A DNA stretch of 64,000 nt from Enterovibrio calviensis DSM 14347 (GTDB lineage: Bacteria; Pseudomonadota; Gammaproteobacteria; Enterobacterales; Vibrionaceae), in NCBI RefSeq assembly GCF_000621165.1, contig NZ_KK211217.1:496001-560000 (forward strand). Reading direction: 5' to 3'. The notes beneath the pieces were generated by a model. The model was not told the DNA's origin, ran no database searches, and saw only the letters and a program-made list of their open reading frames with translations. The translations under genes were made by a program, and so were the position numbers. How positions within the stretch are numbered: the stretch's first letter is position 1; each line of letters starts with the position of its first letter. Positions 36,114 to 45,091 of this stretch are shown in pieces.

Positions 36114-37298
36114 ATGAAAAGACTGATTTCAGCCATTGCTTTGTTGACTGCCTCGTTCGCAGTCCTTGCCACCGACCAGTTTGCTAACGAGCCGCTTGCT
36201 ACAGGCGCAGACATCCCTAACTGGGAGCGCGTTGAAGCCGAAGCCTCAGGACAAGATGTCTATTTCCACGCTTGGGGTGGGAATCAAGAAATAAACCGCT
36301 ATCTGCAATGGGCAAAGAAAGAAGTTCAGCGTCGTTATGGTGTGACCTTGCATCATGTCAAAGTCGCCGACATCACCGAAACCACCACGCGATTGATTGC
36401 TGAAAAAGCGGCCGGTAAAACACAGGGCGGCAGCGTCGATTTAATGTGGATCAATGGCGAGAATTTCAAATCGCTCAAAGACAACCAATTGTTGTTTGGC
36501 CCGTTTGTTGATGCGCTACCGAGTTGGCAATATGTTGACCAAGCGTTACCCGTCACCGTGGATTTTTCAGAACCGACTGAAGGCTTAGAAGCACCCTGGG
36601 GCATGGGCCAACTGGTGTTTGTGCATGATACGGAAGAGCTGGAAAATCCGCCTCGTTCGTTCGCAGAAATGCTTCGCTACGCACAATCCAATCCAAATCG
36701 AATCACGTATCCGAGACCGCCAGAATTTCACGGAACCAGCTTTTTGAAAGCGCTGTTGATTGACCTTTCTGGCAATGACGCTCGCTTGCAAAACCCTGTT
36801 TCTGACGCTGACTATGCTGATGTCACTCAGCCGCTTTGGACGTATTTAGATGCCTTACATCGCGTGGCGTGGCGTGGCGGAAAACAGTTCCCCGCTGGCA
36901 CGGCAGAAACATTTCAGTTGCTTGATGATGGGCAGATAGACCTCGCCATCACTTTTAACCCGAACGCGGTATATGCCGCACATGCGTCAGGTAACTTAGC
37001 GGAATCAACTCGCGCCTATGCGATGGATTCTGGCGCGCTCTCGAACATTCACTACCTTGCTGTGCCTTGGAACGCGAATGCAAAAGCCGCGGCGTTAGTG
37101 GTCACTAACTTTTTGCTGTGCCCAGAAGCGCAGTCGCGCAAAGGAAATATCGAAATCTGGGGCGACCCGTCGGTATTGAAAAGCGAGCACTTGTTTGGTT
37201 CAGCCAAAGACAACAAACCGTTTAAATCCGTTTCTGAAACTCACCCGAGCTGGCAAAGCGCCATCGAGAAAGAGTGGCTGAAACGCTACGGAAGTTAG
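36114..37298 (+). CDS. ynjB: ABC transporter substrate-binding protein YnjB
   Basis: A 394-aa periplasmic solute-binding protein with signal peptide KRLISAIALLTASFAVLA (residues 2-19). YFHAWGGNQEINRYLQWAKKEV near 44 and SVDLMWINGENFKSLKDNQLLFGP near 105 match the YnjB type of the extracellular solute-binding family 1. The start at 36114 is set by the signal peptide; the frame stays open upstream but gives no sensible N-terminus. It is the first gene of the transporter set. Its ligand is not known in any organism to my knowledge; the surrounding sulfur genes hint at a sulfur compound, but thiamine-like ligands have also been proposed for this family. Confidence 0.9.
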   Translation: MKRLISAIALLTASFAVLATDQFANEPLATGADIPNWERVEAEASGQDVYFHAWGGNQEINRYLQWAKKEVQRRYGVTLHHVKVADITETTTRLIAEKAAGKTQGGSVDLMWINGENFKSLKDNQLLFGPFVDALPSWQYVDQALPVTVDFSEPTEGLEAPWGMGQLVFVHDTEELENPPRSFAEMLRYAQSNPNRITYPRPPEFHGTSFLKALLIDLSGNDARLQNPVSDADYADVTQPLWTYLDALHRVAWRGGKQFPAGTAETFQLLDDGQIDLAITFNPNAVYAAHASGNLAESTRAYAMDSGALSNIHYLAVPWNANAKAAALVVTNFLLCPEAQSRKGNIEIWGDPSVLKSEHLFGSAKDNKPFKSVSETHPSWQSAIEKEWLKRYGS

Positions 37299-37303
37299 GT
37301 CTG

Positions 37304-39013
37304 ATGTTACGCGCGTTCTATTTGTTAATTCTTATTTGCTGTGTGCTGCCTACCGGATGCGGGTTGCTGGGTGTGTCATTGTCGTCATTCGGCTACATTC
37401 CGCCATTGGGGATGCACCACCCGTCGCTTGATGGCTTTGCGATGGTATTTGAGTGGCAGGGCGTTTGGCGCTCGATTGCGATGACGGTTTACTCTGCTGT
37501 TGCCAGCACCTACCTTGCCTGTCTCATTACGTTTGCCATTTTGCAGGCGAGTTGGGGCACGTCGTTTTGGCGCAAAATTGAAGTCTCTTTGTCGCCGCTT
37601 TTGGCGGTTCCTCATGTCGCGTTTGCCATCGGTTTTGCGTTCTTGTTTGCACCGACAGGCATGGGTGCTCGCATCATGCGTGAGTGGTTTGCGTATGACA
37701 CGTCAGGGCAGAGTGGGGCAGATCTCGCGCTGGTGATCAACGACCCTCATGCGCTGGGTATGATCCTGATGTTGGCGCTGAAAGAAGTGCCGTTTCTCTT
37801 GCTGATGAGCATTTCAATCTTGCAGCAAGTGAACGTCAATCAAATCGAAAAAGTTTCAGCATCACTGGGCTATAGCCGTGCGCAAGCATGGTGGAAGTGC
37901 GTGCTTCCGCAATGGCTCACTAAGCTACGTTTCCCGATGCTGGCTGTCATGGCCTACGGTTTGTCGGTTGTGGATGTGGCGATGATCATCGGCCCAACCA
38001 ACCCGCCAACGTTTGCTGTCTTGGTATGGCAATGGTTTAACGACCCAGATTTAACCTTGTTGCCACGCGCGTCGGCGGGTGCGGTCGTTCTGTTCATTAT
38101 TTCCTTACTGCTGATTGGCCTTGCCCGCGCGTTAGAGTGGTCACTCACCAAGGGATTTAGAACGTGGCAGTTTTCAGGGCGGCGTGGCATTGCGCTTCCT
38201 GGCAGACCAGTGTTTTTGGGCTTGCTTGCCATGTCGGTTTCGATGATGCCGTTGATGCTGCTGTGGAGTGTGGCTCAGCGTTGGCGATTCCCTGATTTGC
38301 TGCCAAGTCGCTACAGCTTGCGTTTTTGGGAGTACGAATGGGCGTCGATTCTTAGCACGATTGAGCAGAGCATGATCATTGCAGTCATTTCTGCCACCAC
38401 CGCGCTTGTGATGGCCTTGCTAGCCCATGAGTATCGCCTGCGATATCGGCTGCAAGTGCCGGGATACATCATTGCGATTCCTATGCTGATCCCGCAGCTT
38501 TCTATTTTGTTTGGTATGCAGGTGGCGACCTTATACCTCAGCAGTGATGCCCATTTCTTCTGGGTGTGTTGGGCGCATGTATTCTTTGCCTTTCCGTATG
38601 TCTACTTGTCTTTAGATGGCCCTTGGCGCAGTTACAACGAAGGCTTCACCCGTGTTGCGTTAAGCCTTGGTAAATCGCCTATCCGTGTTTGGCTGAGCGT
38701 AAAACTGCCCATTTTGCTTCCGGCGATTGTGTTTGCATGGGCGATTGGCATCAGTGTCAGCCTTGCGCAGTACTTACCGACGTTGGTGTTGGGGGCAGGG
38801 CGGATCAGCACATTGACAACGGAAGCGGTGGCCTTGTCGAGTGGCTTTGACCGTCGCGTTACCGCCATTTATGCCATTTGGCAGGCACTATTGCCGCTGT
38901 TGTTTTTCTCGTTCGCGATATTGATTAGCCATTTGCAGGTGAAATATCGTCGATTATCAATCAAAGGGTTACTGCCAGATGAGTATCTGTCTCGAAAACC
39001 TCGCCATTCGTAA
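37304..39013 (+). CDS. ynjC: ABC transporter permease YnjC
   Basis: A 569-aa fused double permease with about 12 membrane helices. Each half has the EAA-type loop that contacts the ATPase: EKVSASLGYSRAQAWWKCVLPQW at about residues 184-206 and TRVALSLGKSPIRVWLSVKLP near 451-471. The fused-permease layout is that of YnjC and of the ThiP/FbpB type. I chose ATG 37304 (MLRAFYLLIL), 5 bases after the ynjB stop; the frame upstream overlaps ynjB. The 3' end overlaps ynjD by 35 bp. Confidence 0.9.
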   Translation: MLRAFYLLILICCVLPTGCGLLGVSLSSFGYIPPLGMHHPSLDGFAMVFEWQGVWRSIAMTVYSAVASTYLACLITFAILQASWGTSFWRKIEVSLSPLLAVPHVAFAIGFAFLFAPTGMGARIMREWFAYDTSGQSGADLALVINDPHALGMILMLALKEVPFLLLMSISILQQVNVNQIEKVSASLGYSRAQAWWKCVLPQWLTKLRFPMLAVMAYGLSVVDVAMIIGPTNPPTFAVLVWQWFNDPDLTLLPRASAGAVVLFIISLLLIGLARALEWSLTKGFRTWQFSGRRGIALPGRPVFLGLLAMSVSMMPLMLLWSVAQRWRFPDLLPSRYSLRFWEYEWASILSTIEQSMIIAVISATTALVMALLAHEYRLRYRLQVPGYIIAIPMLIPQLSILFGMQVATLYLSSDAHFFWVCWAHVFFAFPYVYLSLDGPWRSYNEGFTRVALSLGKSPIRVWLSVKLPILLPAIVFAWAIGISVSLAQYLPTLVLGAGRISTLTTEAVALSSGFDRRVTAIYAIWQALLPLLFFSFAILISHLQVKYRRLSIKGLLPDEYLSRKPRHS

Positions 39014-39641
39014 AACGACAGGCGAGACCTTGTTTTCGTCGCTCAATATGTGTGTCGATAAAGGCGAAGTTCTTTGTCTTATGGGACCAAGTGGGTGCGG
39101 AAAATCTACCTTGCTTGATGCCATTGCAGGGCACCTTTCCGGTGAGTTTTGTTATAGCGGTAGCATTAAGTTAAATGGCGAACTCCTCGATGATTTGCCG
39201 CCACACCAGCGAGATGTCGGGATTTTGTTTCAGGACGATTTGCTGTTTCCGCATTTGCGGATTTGGGAAAACCTCGCGTTTGCCTTACCGGATTCCATCA
39301 AGGGCCAAGAGCGAAAAGAGCGCGCCATGCAGGCGTTGAAACATATCGCGCTGGTGAAGTTAGCGGATTCATTTCCCGATCAAATTTCAGGCGGTCAACG
39401 CGCACGCATCAGTTTGACGCGAATGTTGCTCGCCAAGCCCAAGGTGGCGTTGTTGGATGAACCCTTTAGTAAGTTGGATAACGACCTTCGTACGCAGTTT
39501 CGCGACTGGGTAGTAGAGCAATTGAAAGAAGCCAACATTCCGGCACTGATGGTCACCCACGATGTCGCTGATATCCCACCGGGCAGCCAACTGCTGACTT
39601 GGCCGTGGAACATGGAACAAAAGGAACAAACAAATGCTTGA
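38979..39641 (+). CDS. ynjD: ABC transporter ATP-binding protein YnjD
   Basis: A 220-aa ATPase. Walker A GPSGCGKSTLL near residues 37-47, Q-loop LFQDDLLFPHLRIWENLAF near 81, signature ISGGQRARISLTR near 135, Walker B VALLDEPFSKLD near 155, and H-loop VTHDVADI near 186. It is at the short end of the family because it lacks any C-terminal regulatory domain, as in E. coli YnjD. It is in an operon with the permease (35-bp overlap) and the downstream phosphatidyltransferase-like gene (8-bp overlap). Confidence 0.93.
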   Translation: MSICLENLAIRKTTGETLFSSLNMCVDKGEVLCLMGPSGCGKSTLLDAIAGHLSGEFCYSGSIKLNGELLDDLPPHQRDVGILFQDDLLFPHLRIWENLAFALPDSIKGQERKERAMQALKHIALVKLADSFPDQISGGQRARISLTRMLLAKPKVALLDEPFSKLDNDLRTQFRDWVVEQLKEANIPALMVTHDVADIPPGSQLLTWPWNMEQKEQTNA

Positions 39642-40251
39642 TAGCATGGGAATTAGAGCCGTACGTTGGCCGCTGGCGAGAATCGCTGAGATGGTGGATG
39701 AACTGGGCGTGGGCGCGAATCAAACCACTGTGGCGGGCTTTGCTATTGGTCTGCTTGCGTTGCCAGCATTGGCGTTTGAACAATACGGTTTGGCGCTGTT
39801 GTTTATTTTGCTCAATCGTATGATGGATGGCTTAGACGGCGCACTCGCGCGTATTCAAGGCGTGACAGATGCGGGTGGCTTCCTCGATATCAGCCTCGAT
39901 TTTCTGTTCTATTCATTAGTGCCGTTTGGCTTTGTGTTGGCAAACCCTGATCAAAACGCATTGGCAGGCGCATTTCTGATTTTCTCGTTTATTGGCACCG
40001 GAAGCAGCTTCTTGGCGTTTGCCATTATGGCGGGCAAGCAAGGCATCGATGATCCTGTCTATAAGAATAAATCGCTTTACTACATGACGGGTCTCACCGA
40101 AGGCTCAGAAACTATTCTCTGTTTTGTGTTGATGTGTGTGTTCCCGGCGCACTTTGTCGAGATAGCCTGCGTGTTTGGCGCTATGTGCTGGTTTACCACG
40201 TCATCACGTATTTACAACGGATTCCAGACGCTTAATAAGACAATTGCTTAA
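39634..40251 (+). CDS. ynjF: CDP-alcohol phosphatidyltransferase family protein YnjF
   Basis: A 205-aa membrane protein with the CDP-alcohol phosphotransferase motif in MMDGLDGALARIQGVTDAGGFLDISLDFLFY (about residues 64-94): D-G-x2-DG-x2-AR, then G-x3-D-x3-D. About five helices follow. These enzymes displace CMP from a CDP-linked lipid or alcohol, but the substrates of YnjF are unknown. It overlaps ynjD by 8 bp, so it is expressed with the transporter, as in E. coli. Confidence 0.87.
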   Translation: MLDSMGIRAVRWPLARIAEMVDELGVGANQTTVAGFAIGLLALPALAFEQYGLALLFILLNRMMDGLDGALARIQGVTDAGGFLDISLDFLFYSLVPFGFVLANPDQNALAGAFLIFSFIGTGSSFLAFAIMAGKQGIDDPVYKNKSLYYMTGLTEGSETILCFVLMCVFPAHFVEIACVFGAMCWFTTSSRIYNGFQTLNKTIA

Positions 40252-40392
40252 TCCTCTGCATCGACGAGGCGATTTCTTAGTTACATGCTCGCGCAAAGCT
40301 GGGAGAATGTCGCGCTCAAACTTATGACACCGATTCTCCGTGCTGATTGCGTAACGCAAGCGGCACGGTTTAACTCTTCAGGAACATCTTCT

Positions 40393-40989
40393 ATGCGTGC
40401 TTTTGTATTACGTGCCCGATCTACCTCTGTCGATAGTCAGCAAGTGCTGGCGTCTGTGGGTCAGGAAGCTCACACCGAGATTTTGGCTCACACTCTTATG
40501 AATGCCATTTTTGTGGCGCAATCTCACCGCGAAGATGTTGTTGTGTACTTGGTGCTGGAGAAGACGCAAGACTACTCTCGCACTATCCGTTTTAAGGCCA
40601 ATGATCTGACCAACGTGGGTGGTTTTCACGAGCAAGCTCTGCTAGCTAAAGTGGCTCGTGCGTTGGATTGCTCAAAGGGAATGGGTAAAGAACAAGAGCG
40701 TGAGGTAGAGCTGGGTATTACCGTGCGCACGGTGAGCTTTGAAAAGTTGATTACTGAGCTGTCGGAAGATTACCAATTGTTCATGATGGACAAAAAAGGC
40801 ACGCCTATTCGCGAGCAAAAGTTCCCAGCCAATTCATGTTTCTTGCTGACCGACCACCTTCCTATGCCGAAGAAAAGCTTCAACAGCTTGAAGCGTCTGG
40901 GTACTGAAAAAATCAGCCTTGGGCCGAAAATGATCTTCGCTTCTCAGTGTGTTGTGTTGATTCACAATGAACTGGATCTTGCTGAATAA
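40393..40989 (+). CDS. TrmY-family putative pseudouridine methyltransferase
   Basis: A 198-aa SPOUT-superfamily protein (former UPF0217/DUF358). The N-terminus MRAFVLRARSTSVDSQQ and the later LVLEKTQDYSRTIRFKANDLTNVGGFHEQALLAKVARAL (about residues 53-91), YQLFMMDKKGTPIRE and CFLLTDHLPMPKKSFNSLKRLG are diagnostic. In archaea TrmY makes N1-methylpseudouridine at tRNA position 54. Bacterial tRNAs normally have T54, so the bacterial target is unclear. The start at 40393 is the family's usual one; the frame is open for 36 codons upstream with no family resemblance. It is monocistronic, with a terminator at 41084. Confidence 0.88.
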   Translation: MRAFVLRARSTSVDSQQVLASVGQEAHTEILAHTLMNAIFVAQSHREDVVVYLVLEKTQDYSRTIRFKANDLTNVGGFHEQALLAKVARALDCSKGMGKEQEREVELGITVRTVSFEKLITELSEDYQLFMMDKKGTPIREQKFPANSCFLLTDHLPMPKKSFNSLKRLGTEKISLGPKMIFASQCVVLIHNELDLAE

Positions 40990-41083
40990 AAGACCCTGCT
41001 GAATTAGTCATTCCGCATTCGAGCAGTTGCCATGCCAGCTCGCTAAGGCTGGCGAGACAATGCGAACATGCTGATTGAGCAAC

Positions 41084-41128
41084 AATAACGCCGCGGATCA
41101 TATTCAAGATTCGCGGCGTTATTTTTTG
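41084..41128 (+). terminator. Terminator after the TrmY-like gene
   Basis: AATAACGCCGCG pairs perfectly with CGCGGCGTTATT across a 16-nt loop and ends in TTTTTGG. Its A-rich left side may also serve the convergent DUF465 gene. Confidence 0.85.
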
Positions 41129-41150
41129 GTTTGGGGGATTTGGGTGAGAA

Positions 41151-41396
41151 TTATTCGCCGGCGGCAGCAATTCGCTGATAAAGAGAGTCTTTCATCACTG
41201 ATCGTTGATGTTTGAGTTGATGCATTGCATCGTCTCCGATCGGGCCATTATTTAGCTCTAGTGTTCTAATTTCTTTGTCTAAGGCGTTGTATTTTTTGTT
41301 ATCAGCCGCAAACGTTGAGTCTGCTTCGATAAGTGCATTGATACGGCTTTCTAGCTCGGGAAAATCGTCCAACAGTGAGTGTTTTTCACCTAACAT
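41151..41396 (-). CDS. DUF465 (YdcH) family protein
   Basis: An 81-aa charged helical-hairpin protein. LLDDFPELESRINALIEADSTFAADNKKYNALDKEIRTLE at about residues 8-47 followed by MHQLKHQRSVMKDSLYQ is the DUF465 pattern. The function is unknown family-wide. Length is normal (70-80 aa). It has its own promoter region; the 240-bp gap 41397-41636 upstream shows no other gene. Confidence 0.85.
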   Translation of the reverse strand: MLGEKHSLLDDFPELESRINALIEADSTFAADNKKYNALDKEIRTLELNNGPIGDDAMHQLKHQRSVMKDSLYQRIAAAGE

Positions 41397-41636
41397 ACCA
41401 ACTCCTTTTGAGTGAGATTAACGCAATACTTGCAAGCACTAACAGGGTGCTCTAACCGAAAGTTTAGCAGGCTATCTCATTGTGTTTCTAACCTTAGGGC
41501 GGGGTTATTCAATGTTCTTACTTAATTTCCCATGAAAGAGACCGATTGCGGGAGTCATCGCAGGGGTCTATACCCAAGTCATGTGAGCCCCGCATCTGCA
41601 AGCTACTTGGCAGTAGTGGGTAAGTAAGACGTGAAC

Positions 41637-42260
41637 TCAGATGCTGACACTCAAATATAGTTCAACCAATCCCGCGAGGCCTGCGAGTAAAATGGCTGCC
41701 CGCATGTTAGAACGAAACGATATGCTTAAAGAGTTGGTAAGGGTTGTCTGTGTACCTGTGATCATGGCTTTGACTAGCGGCTTTCCGCGAAGGTTGTAAA
41801 CCATGATGGCGCTAAGATGCAGGGCGACTAATCCGAGTAGGGTGTAGGCAAACGCGACGTGCAAGGTGATCAGTAGATCCATGTCATACAAGATGCTGTC
41901 ATCGTGAAGGTAGGCATCAAAATATCCACCCATCGACAAGCCTATAAAACATTGCGTGATAAGCAACGCAAGCATGATGATCACCATCCAACCACCTGCA
42001 GGGTTATGCCCAATGCCATTGTGCTCTTGTTCGCCTTTTATATAGCGAACAACAGATTTCGGCGAGCGTATAAACTGACGAAATCGACTGGTTTCACTAC
42101 CAACAAACCCCCAGATAATTCGCCATGCCAATAGCGTTGCCAGTAAGAGCCCGAATTTTTCGTGGGGGCCTACAGCGAAGAAACCGCTCATTGCCAGACA
42201 GGTGAACAGTAATGCTTGTAGCCAGTGGTAAATGCGAGTTGGCAGATCCCATATCTTCAT
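41637..42260 (-). CDS. Cytochrome b561-type membrane protein
   Basis: A 207-aa di-haem b-type cytochrome with four or five helices. The opening WDLPTRIYHWLQALLFTCLAMSGFF (residues 4-28) carries the first haem-ligand His, with further His in the helices near 133 (LLITLHVAFAYTLLGLVALHLSAIM). Such proteins exchange electrons between quinone or donor cytochromes and periplasmic partners. Divergent across 211 bp is a cytochrome c' gene, a pairing common in proteobacteria, so the two probably work together. Confidence 0.85.
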   Translation of the reverse strand: MKIWDLPTRIYHWLQALLFTCLAMSGFFAVGPHEKFGLLLATLLAWRIIWGFVGSETSRFRQFIRSPKSVVRYIKGEQEHNGIGHNPAGGWMVIIMLALLITQCFIGLSMGGYFDAYLHDDSILYDMDLLITLHVAFAYTLLGLVALHLSAIMVYNLRGKPLVKAMITGTQTTLTNSLSISFRSNMRAAILLAGLAGLVELYLSVSI

Positions 42261-42471
42261 GTTTTATATCCGGTTATTATATCGCGCTAATGGTTTTGAC
42301 CATGTTAATAAACCAAGAAAAGGCAGCATACGGGGCAAACAGCCAGCTAAGGCCGCTTTGATTTGGGCTTTGATATGCCTATGTCTTGTCGATAAAGCGC
42401 TTTGAGATTACTGCTAAGCGATTTATTCGGCAATAAAAACATATTGTTACAATAATTTAAGGATGTAATAA

Positions 42472-42927
42472 ATGCGTAAATTAAGCGCCTCGAAAACGTT
42501 ACTTTCGGTGTTTTCTGCTGGCCTTTTAATGACAGCAAGCGCAATGGCGGGCGATTTCGCCCAGCAAATCGATGCTCGTCAAGATGGTTTTCTATCGTTT
42601 GCGGACAGTTTAAAAACCATGAAGAAGTTGGAAGACGGTCGTGATTCTGATTGGGAAGCAATACGTGCGCTGGCGATTAAAAACAGCGAAACATTGGCGA
42701 CGTTGCCGACATTGTTCCCTGAAGGCAGTGACACAGGCAGCCGCAGTCGCAGCACTGTGTGGACAAAATGGGATAAGTTCGAGAGCGACTTATCTAAGCT
42801 AAACGGTCAGTTTGTTGATATGGCTTCAGCGGCAGAAGCACAAGATGCAAAAGCCTTAACCAAAGCATTTAAAGCTGCAGAACGCAGCTGTAAAAGTTGT
42901 CATCGTGGGTTTCGAGTGAAGCGCTAA
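42472..42927 (+). CDS. Cytochrome c' family protein
   Basis: A 151-aa periplasmic c-type cytochrome with a signal peptide (residues 1-26, ending SAMA). The single haem motif CKSCHRGFRVKR is at the extreme C-terminus, the hallmark of the four-helix-bundle cytochromes c'. The Arg after CH and the N-terminal DARQDGFLSFADSLKTMKKLE helix fit. These proteins bind NO, and some protect against nitrosative stress. AAGGATG precedes the start. It is divergent from the b561-type gene and ends at a good terminator. Confidence 0.88.
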   Translation: MRKLSASKTLLSVFSAGLLMTASAMAGDFAQQIDARQDGFLSFADSLKTMKKLEDGRDSDWEAIRALAIKNSETLATLPTLFPEGSDTGSRSRSTVWTKWDKFESDLSKLNGQFVDMASAAEAQDAKALTKAFKAAERSCKSCHRGFRVKR

Positions 42928-42952
42928 TTGAGTGCATCGTGCTTGATGTCTT

Positions 42953-42982
42953 GTAAAACAGCACCTTTGGGTGCTGTTTTAC
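42953..42982. terminator. Bidirectional terminator between cytochrome c' and the EAL gene
   Basis: GTAAAACAGCACC pairs perfectly with GGTGCTGTTTTAC around a TTTG-type loop. A/T-rich arm ends give a U tract on both strands, so it serves the cytochrome gene and the convergent c-di-GMP operon. Confidence 0.85.
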
Positions 42983-43018
42983 GTTGTCACAATCAACGCA
43001 GCCAAGGCTTACGACACT

Positions 43019-45091
43019 TTATTGAACCCACTCCACCGCAGTTGGTTTGTGAATCAAATAGCCTTGCAGATAACCAATTCCCAGTGCCTTCAAATATGAC
43101 GCTTCTTCGTCCGTTTCCACACATTCTGCAACGACATTGATTTTTAGCGTATCGGCCACGGCTTTTAGGTTTTCAATGATCTTGCATTTGATAGGGTCAT
43201 GAATGCAATTTCGTACCAAGGAGCCGTCAATTTTCACGGAATCGACAGGCATGGTGAGCAGTTGGTTATACGTCGCATGACCTGCGCCAAAATCATCAAG
43301 AGCAAGTTTGAACCCGCTGCTTTTCAATGTATTGAGGTTGTCAAAAAGTAGGTTCTGATTCTCGATTTCACCAGACTCGACAATTTCGATGACCACTTTT
43401 TGCGTGTTTATCTCATGCTCTTTCACCCACTGCACTAGCGTATCGACAGCTCGTGTGTCGCAAAGAAACTCTGGTGTTAGGTTAATGGAGCCTGTGTCGT
43501 AGGAGCTTTCATCCAATGAACCTAGATACCCAAGTTGTTTATACAACAACATGTTTTCTAGCGTATCGAGGTAACCCAATCGTTGTGCGAACTGAAATAC
43601 CGCCGCAGTATTGAGTATTTTCCCGTCGATGGAGAATTGGCTCAGTAGCTCGAAACTCTGTTTATCGGGATGTGCCAGATTTAGATAGCTTTGTTTTAGT
43701 AGGCGTATGTTGTCGAAACTGAGTTCGTCCAGCAGGGTGATGTAATCATCCATCGCGGTTTCGTCGCAGTTAATCACAGTGGCGCCCATGTGCTTGTCCG
43801 CCAAGCGCATATTCACGTTCAGCCGGTTGACTGCAGGCTTTATGCGAATGCCTTTTTGGCATCGGCAATAGTAAATTCGATCCGGCCGGTAGTTGATGCT
43901 TCGACGCTGTAAGTATTGATCCAAATGCTCTGGGATACTCTCCAGTTGTTCCACCGAATCAGGGGTGTTTTTGACGATGAACACTAAGGAGGAAACGTCA
44001 TAAAGCATGAAGCTTAAGTCGTAAACTGCCGTGTTGTGTTTAAAGAAATACGCGATTTGACGCAATATCGCATCTCGCTTTTCAAGCGGGTACTTAAACG
44101 CTGGCCTCAAATCTAGCGCGCACACGAGAAAATCATTCATATCTAATGTTAGTGCGTTGAGTTTTTGGAAAGTGCCAAAGTGACTCTGAGCATCGTTATA
44201 GAGGTTCTTCGTGTTTTTCTCTATCTGCCGCTTTAGGGTCAGTTTGTATTCCAGCATGATGTAAATGATCACACAGAACATGGAAAAAACGGCCAGCTTG
44301 GTATTCAACGCAGCGAGATCATTGGGGTCTTTGGTTTGGAAAAGAAAACTATAGCCAATGATCATCAGCGCCACCTGTGCTAACTCCGAAAAGTTAAACA
44401 CGGCGAGTATAACCAGAGGCGCGAGCAGCAAGTATGTCAGGTAGCGATGGTAAACAATGGCGCTTTCGACATTCAATACTAGCAAAATGCTGCCAATGAG
44501 AAGGAGCTTATAAATCCATTCAGTGGCAGAGACGTTAACGAACGATCGCGTAAATGTTCGGAAAGAATCGTGATGATAAACGCAGTGCAGCGCTAGCACG
44601 ATAATTGGTGTCGTAATCAGCACACCAATGGAATCGGTGAGGTACAAATTGAGCGACGCTTCAAGAGAAAAAGCGTCGGGTGCAAATAGGGCAAGTGACA
44701 GTGCCCCCAACCCTGGCGTGAAGAAAACGTAATAGCTAAACGCGGCACGGTTAGCGTAAGCATGGTGTCGGTACTTTTCAAAAATACGCACTGATGCGGA
44801 TAGTGCAACGGTTACTACCAAGGTATAGAGCAACCCGACACCACTCGGAATTGGGTTGAACAGGTAATATGAAATCAGTGCTAAGAACGCACCTAATACG
44901 CCGCTTCGCCCATAAACACACGTGACAGCGACCATTGCGCCCGTGGTAACGGAGAGCAATAAGTTGTTGGCGATTTCTTCTTTGGCGAACCATGACACTT
45001 TCGTGCTGATTAAAACCAGTAGAAATGAGAGTAAGACATGCTTGACGTAGTCAGCGTGTGACCGCTCAGAAATTTGAAGATAGTATTTCAC
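43019..45091 (-). CDS. MASE1-type membrane protein with C-terminal EAL phosphodiesterase
   Basis: A 690-aa protein. About eight N-terminal helices (residues 20-285) resemble a MASE1 sensor. A short coiled segment and a region without a GGDEF motif follow, then an EAL domain from about 455 to the end. Catalytic residues look intact: Glu in FELLSQF (an ELL variant of EAL), Asn in SINLTPEF, Glu in EIVES, the DD of ALDDFGAGHA, Lys in VKIDGSLV, Glu in AECVET and Gln in LQGY. It should hydrolyse c-di-GMP to pGpG. Its start overlaps the stop of the upstream diguanylate cyclase by 4 bp, so enzymes of opposite activity are translationally coupled. Confidence 0.85.
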   Translation of the reverse strand: MKYYLQISERSHADYVKHVLLSFLLVLISTKVSWFAKEEIANNLLLSVTTGAMVAVTCVYGRSGVLGAFLALISYYLFNPIPSGVGLLYTLVVTVALSASVRIFEKYRHHAYANRAAFSYYVFFTPGLGALSLALFAPDAFSLEASLNLYLTDSIGVLITTPIIVLALHCVYHHDSFRTFTRSFVNVSATEWIYKLLLIGSILLVLNVESAIVYHRYLTYLLLAPLVILAVFNFSELAQVALMIIGYSFLFQTKDPNDLAALNTKLAVFSMFCVIIYIMLEYKLTLKRQIEKNTKNLYNDAQSHFGTFQKLNALTLDMNDFLVCALDLRPAFKYPLEKRDAILRQIAYFFKHNTAVYDLSFMLYDVSSLVFIVKNTPDSVEQLESIPEHLDQYLQRRSINYRPDRIYYCRCQKGIRIKPAVNRLNVNMRLADKHMGATVINCDETAMDDYITLLDELSFDNIRLLKQSYLNLAHPDKQSFELLSQFSIDGKILNTAAVFQFAQRLGYLDTLENMLLYKQLGYLGSLDESSYDTGSINLTPEFLCDTRAVDTLVQWVKEHEINTQKVVIEIVESGEIENQNLLFDNLNTLKSSGFKLALDDFGAGHATYNQLLTMPVDSVKIDGSLVRNCIHDPIKCKIIENLKAVADTLKINVVAECVETDEEASYLKALGIGYLQGYLIHKPTAVEWVQ

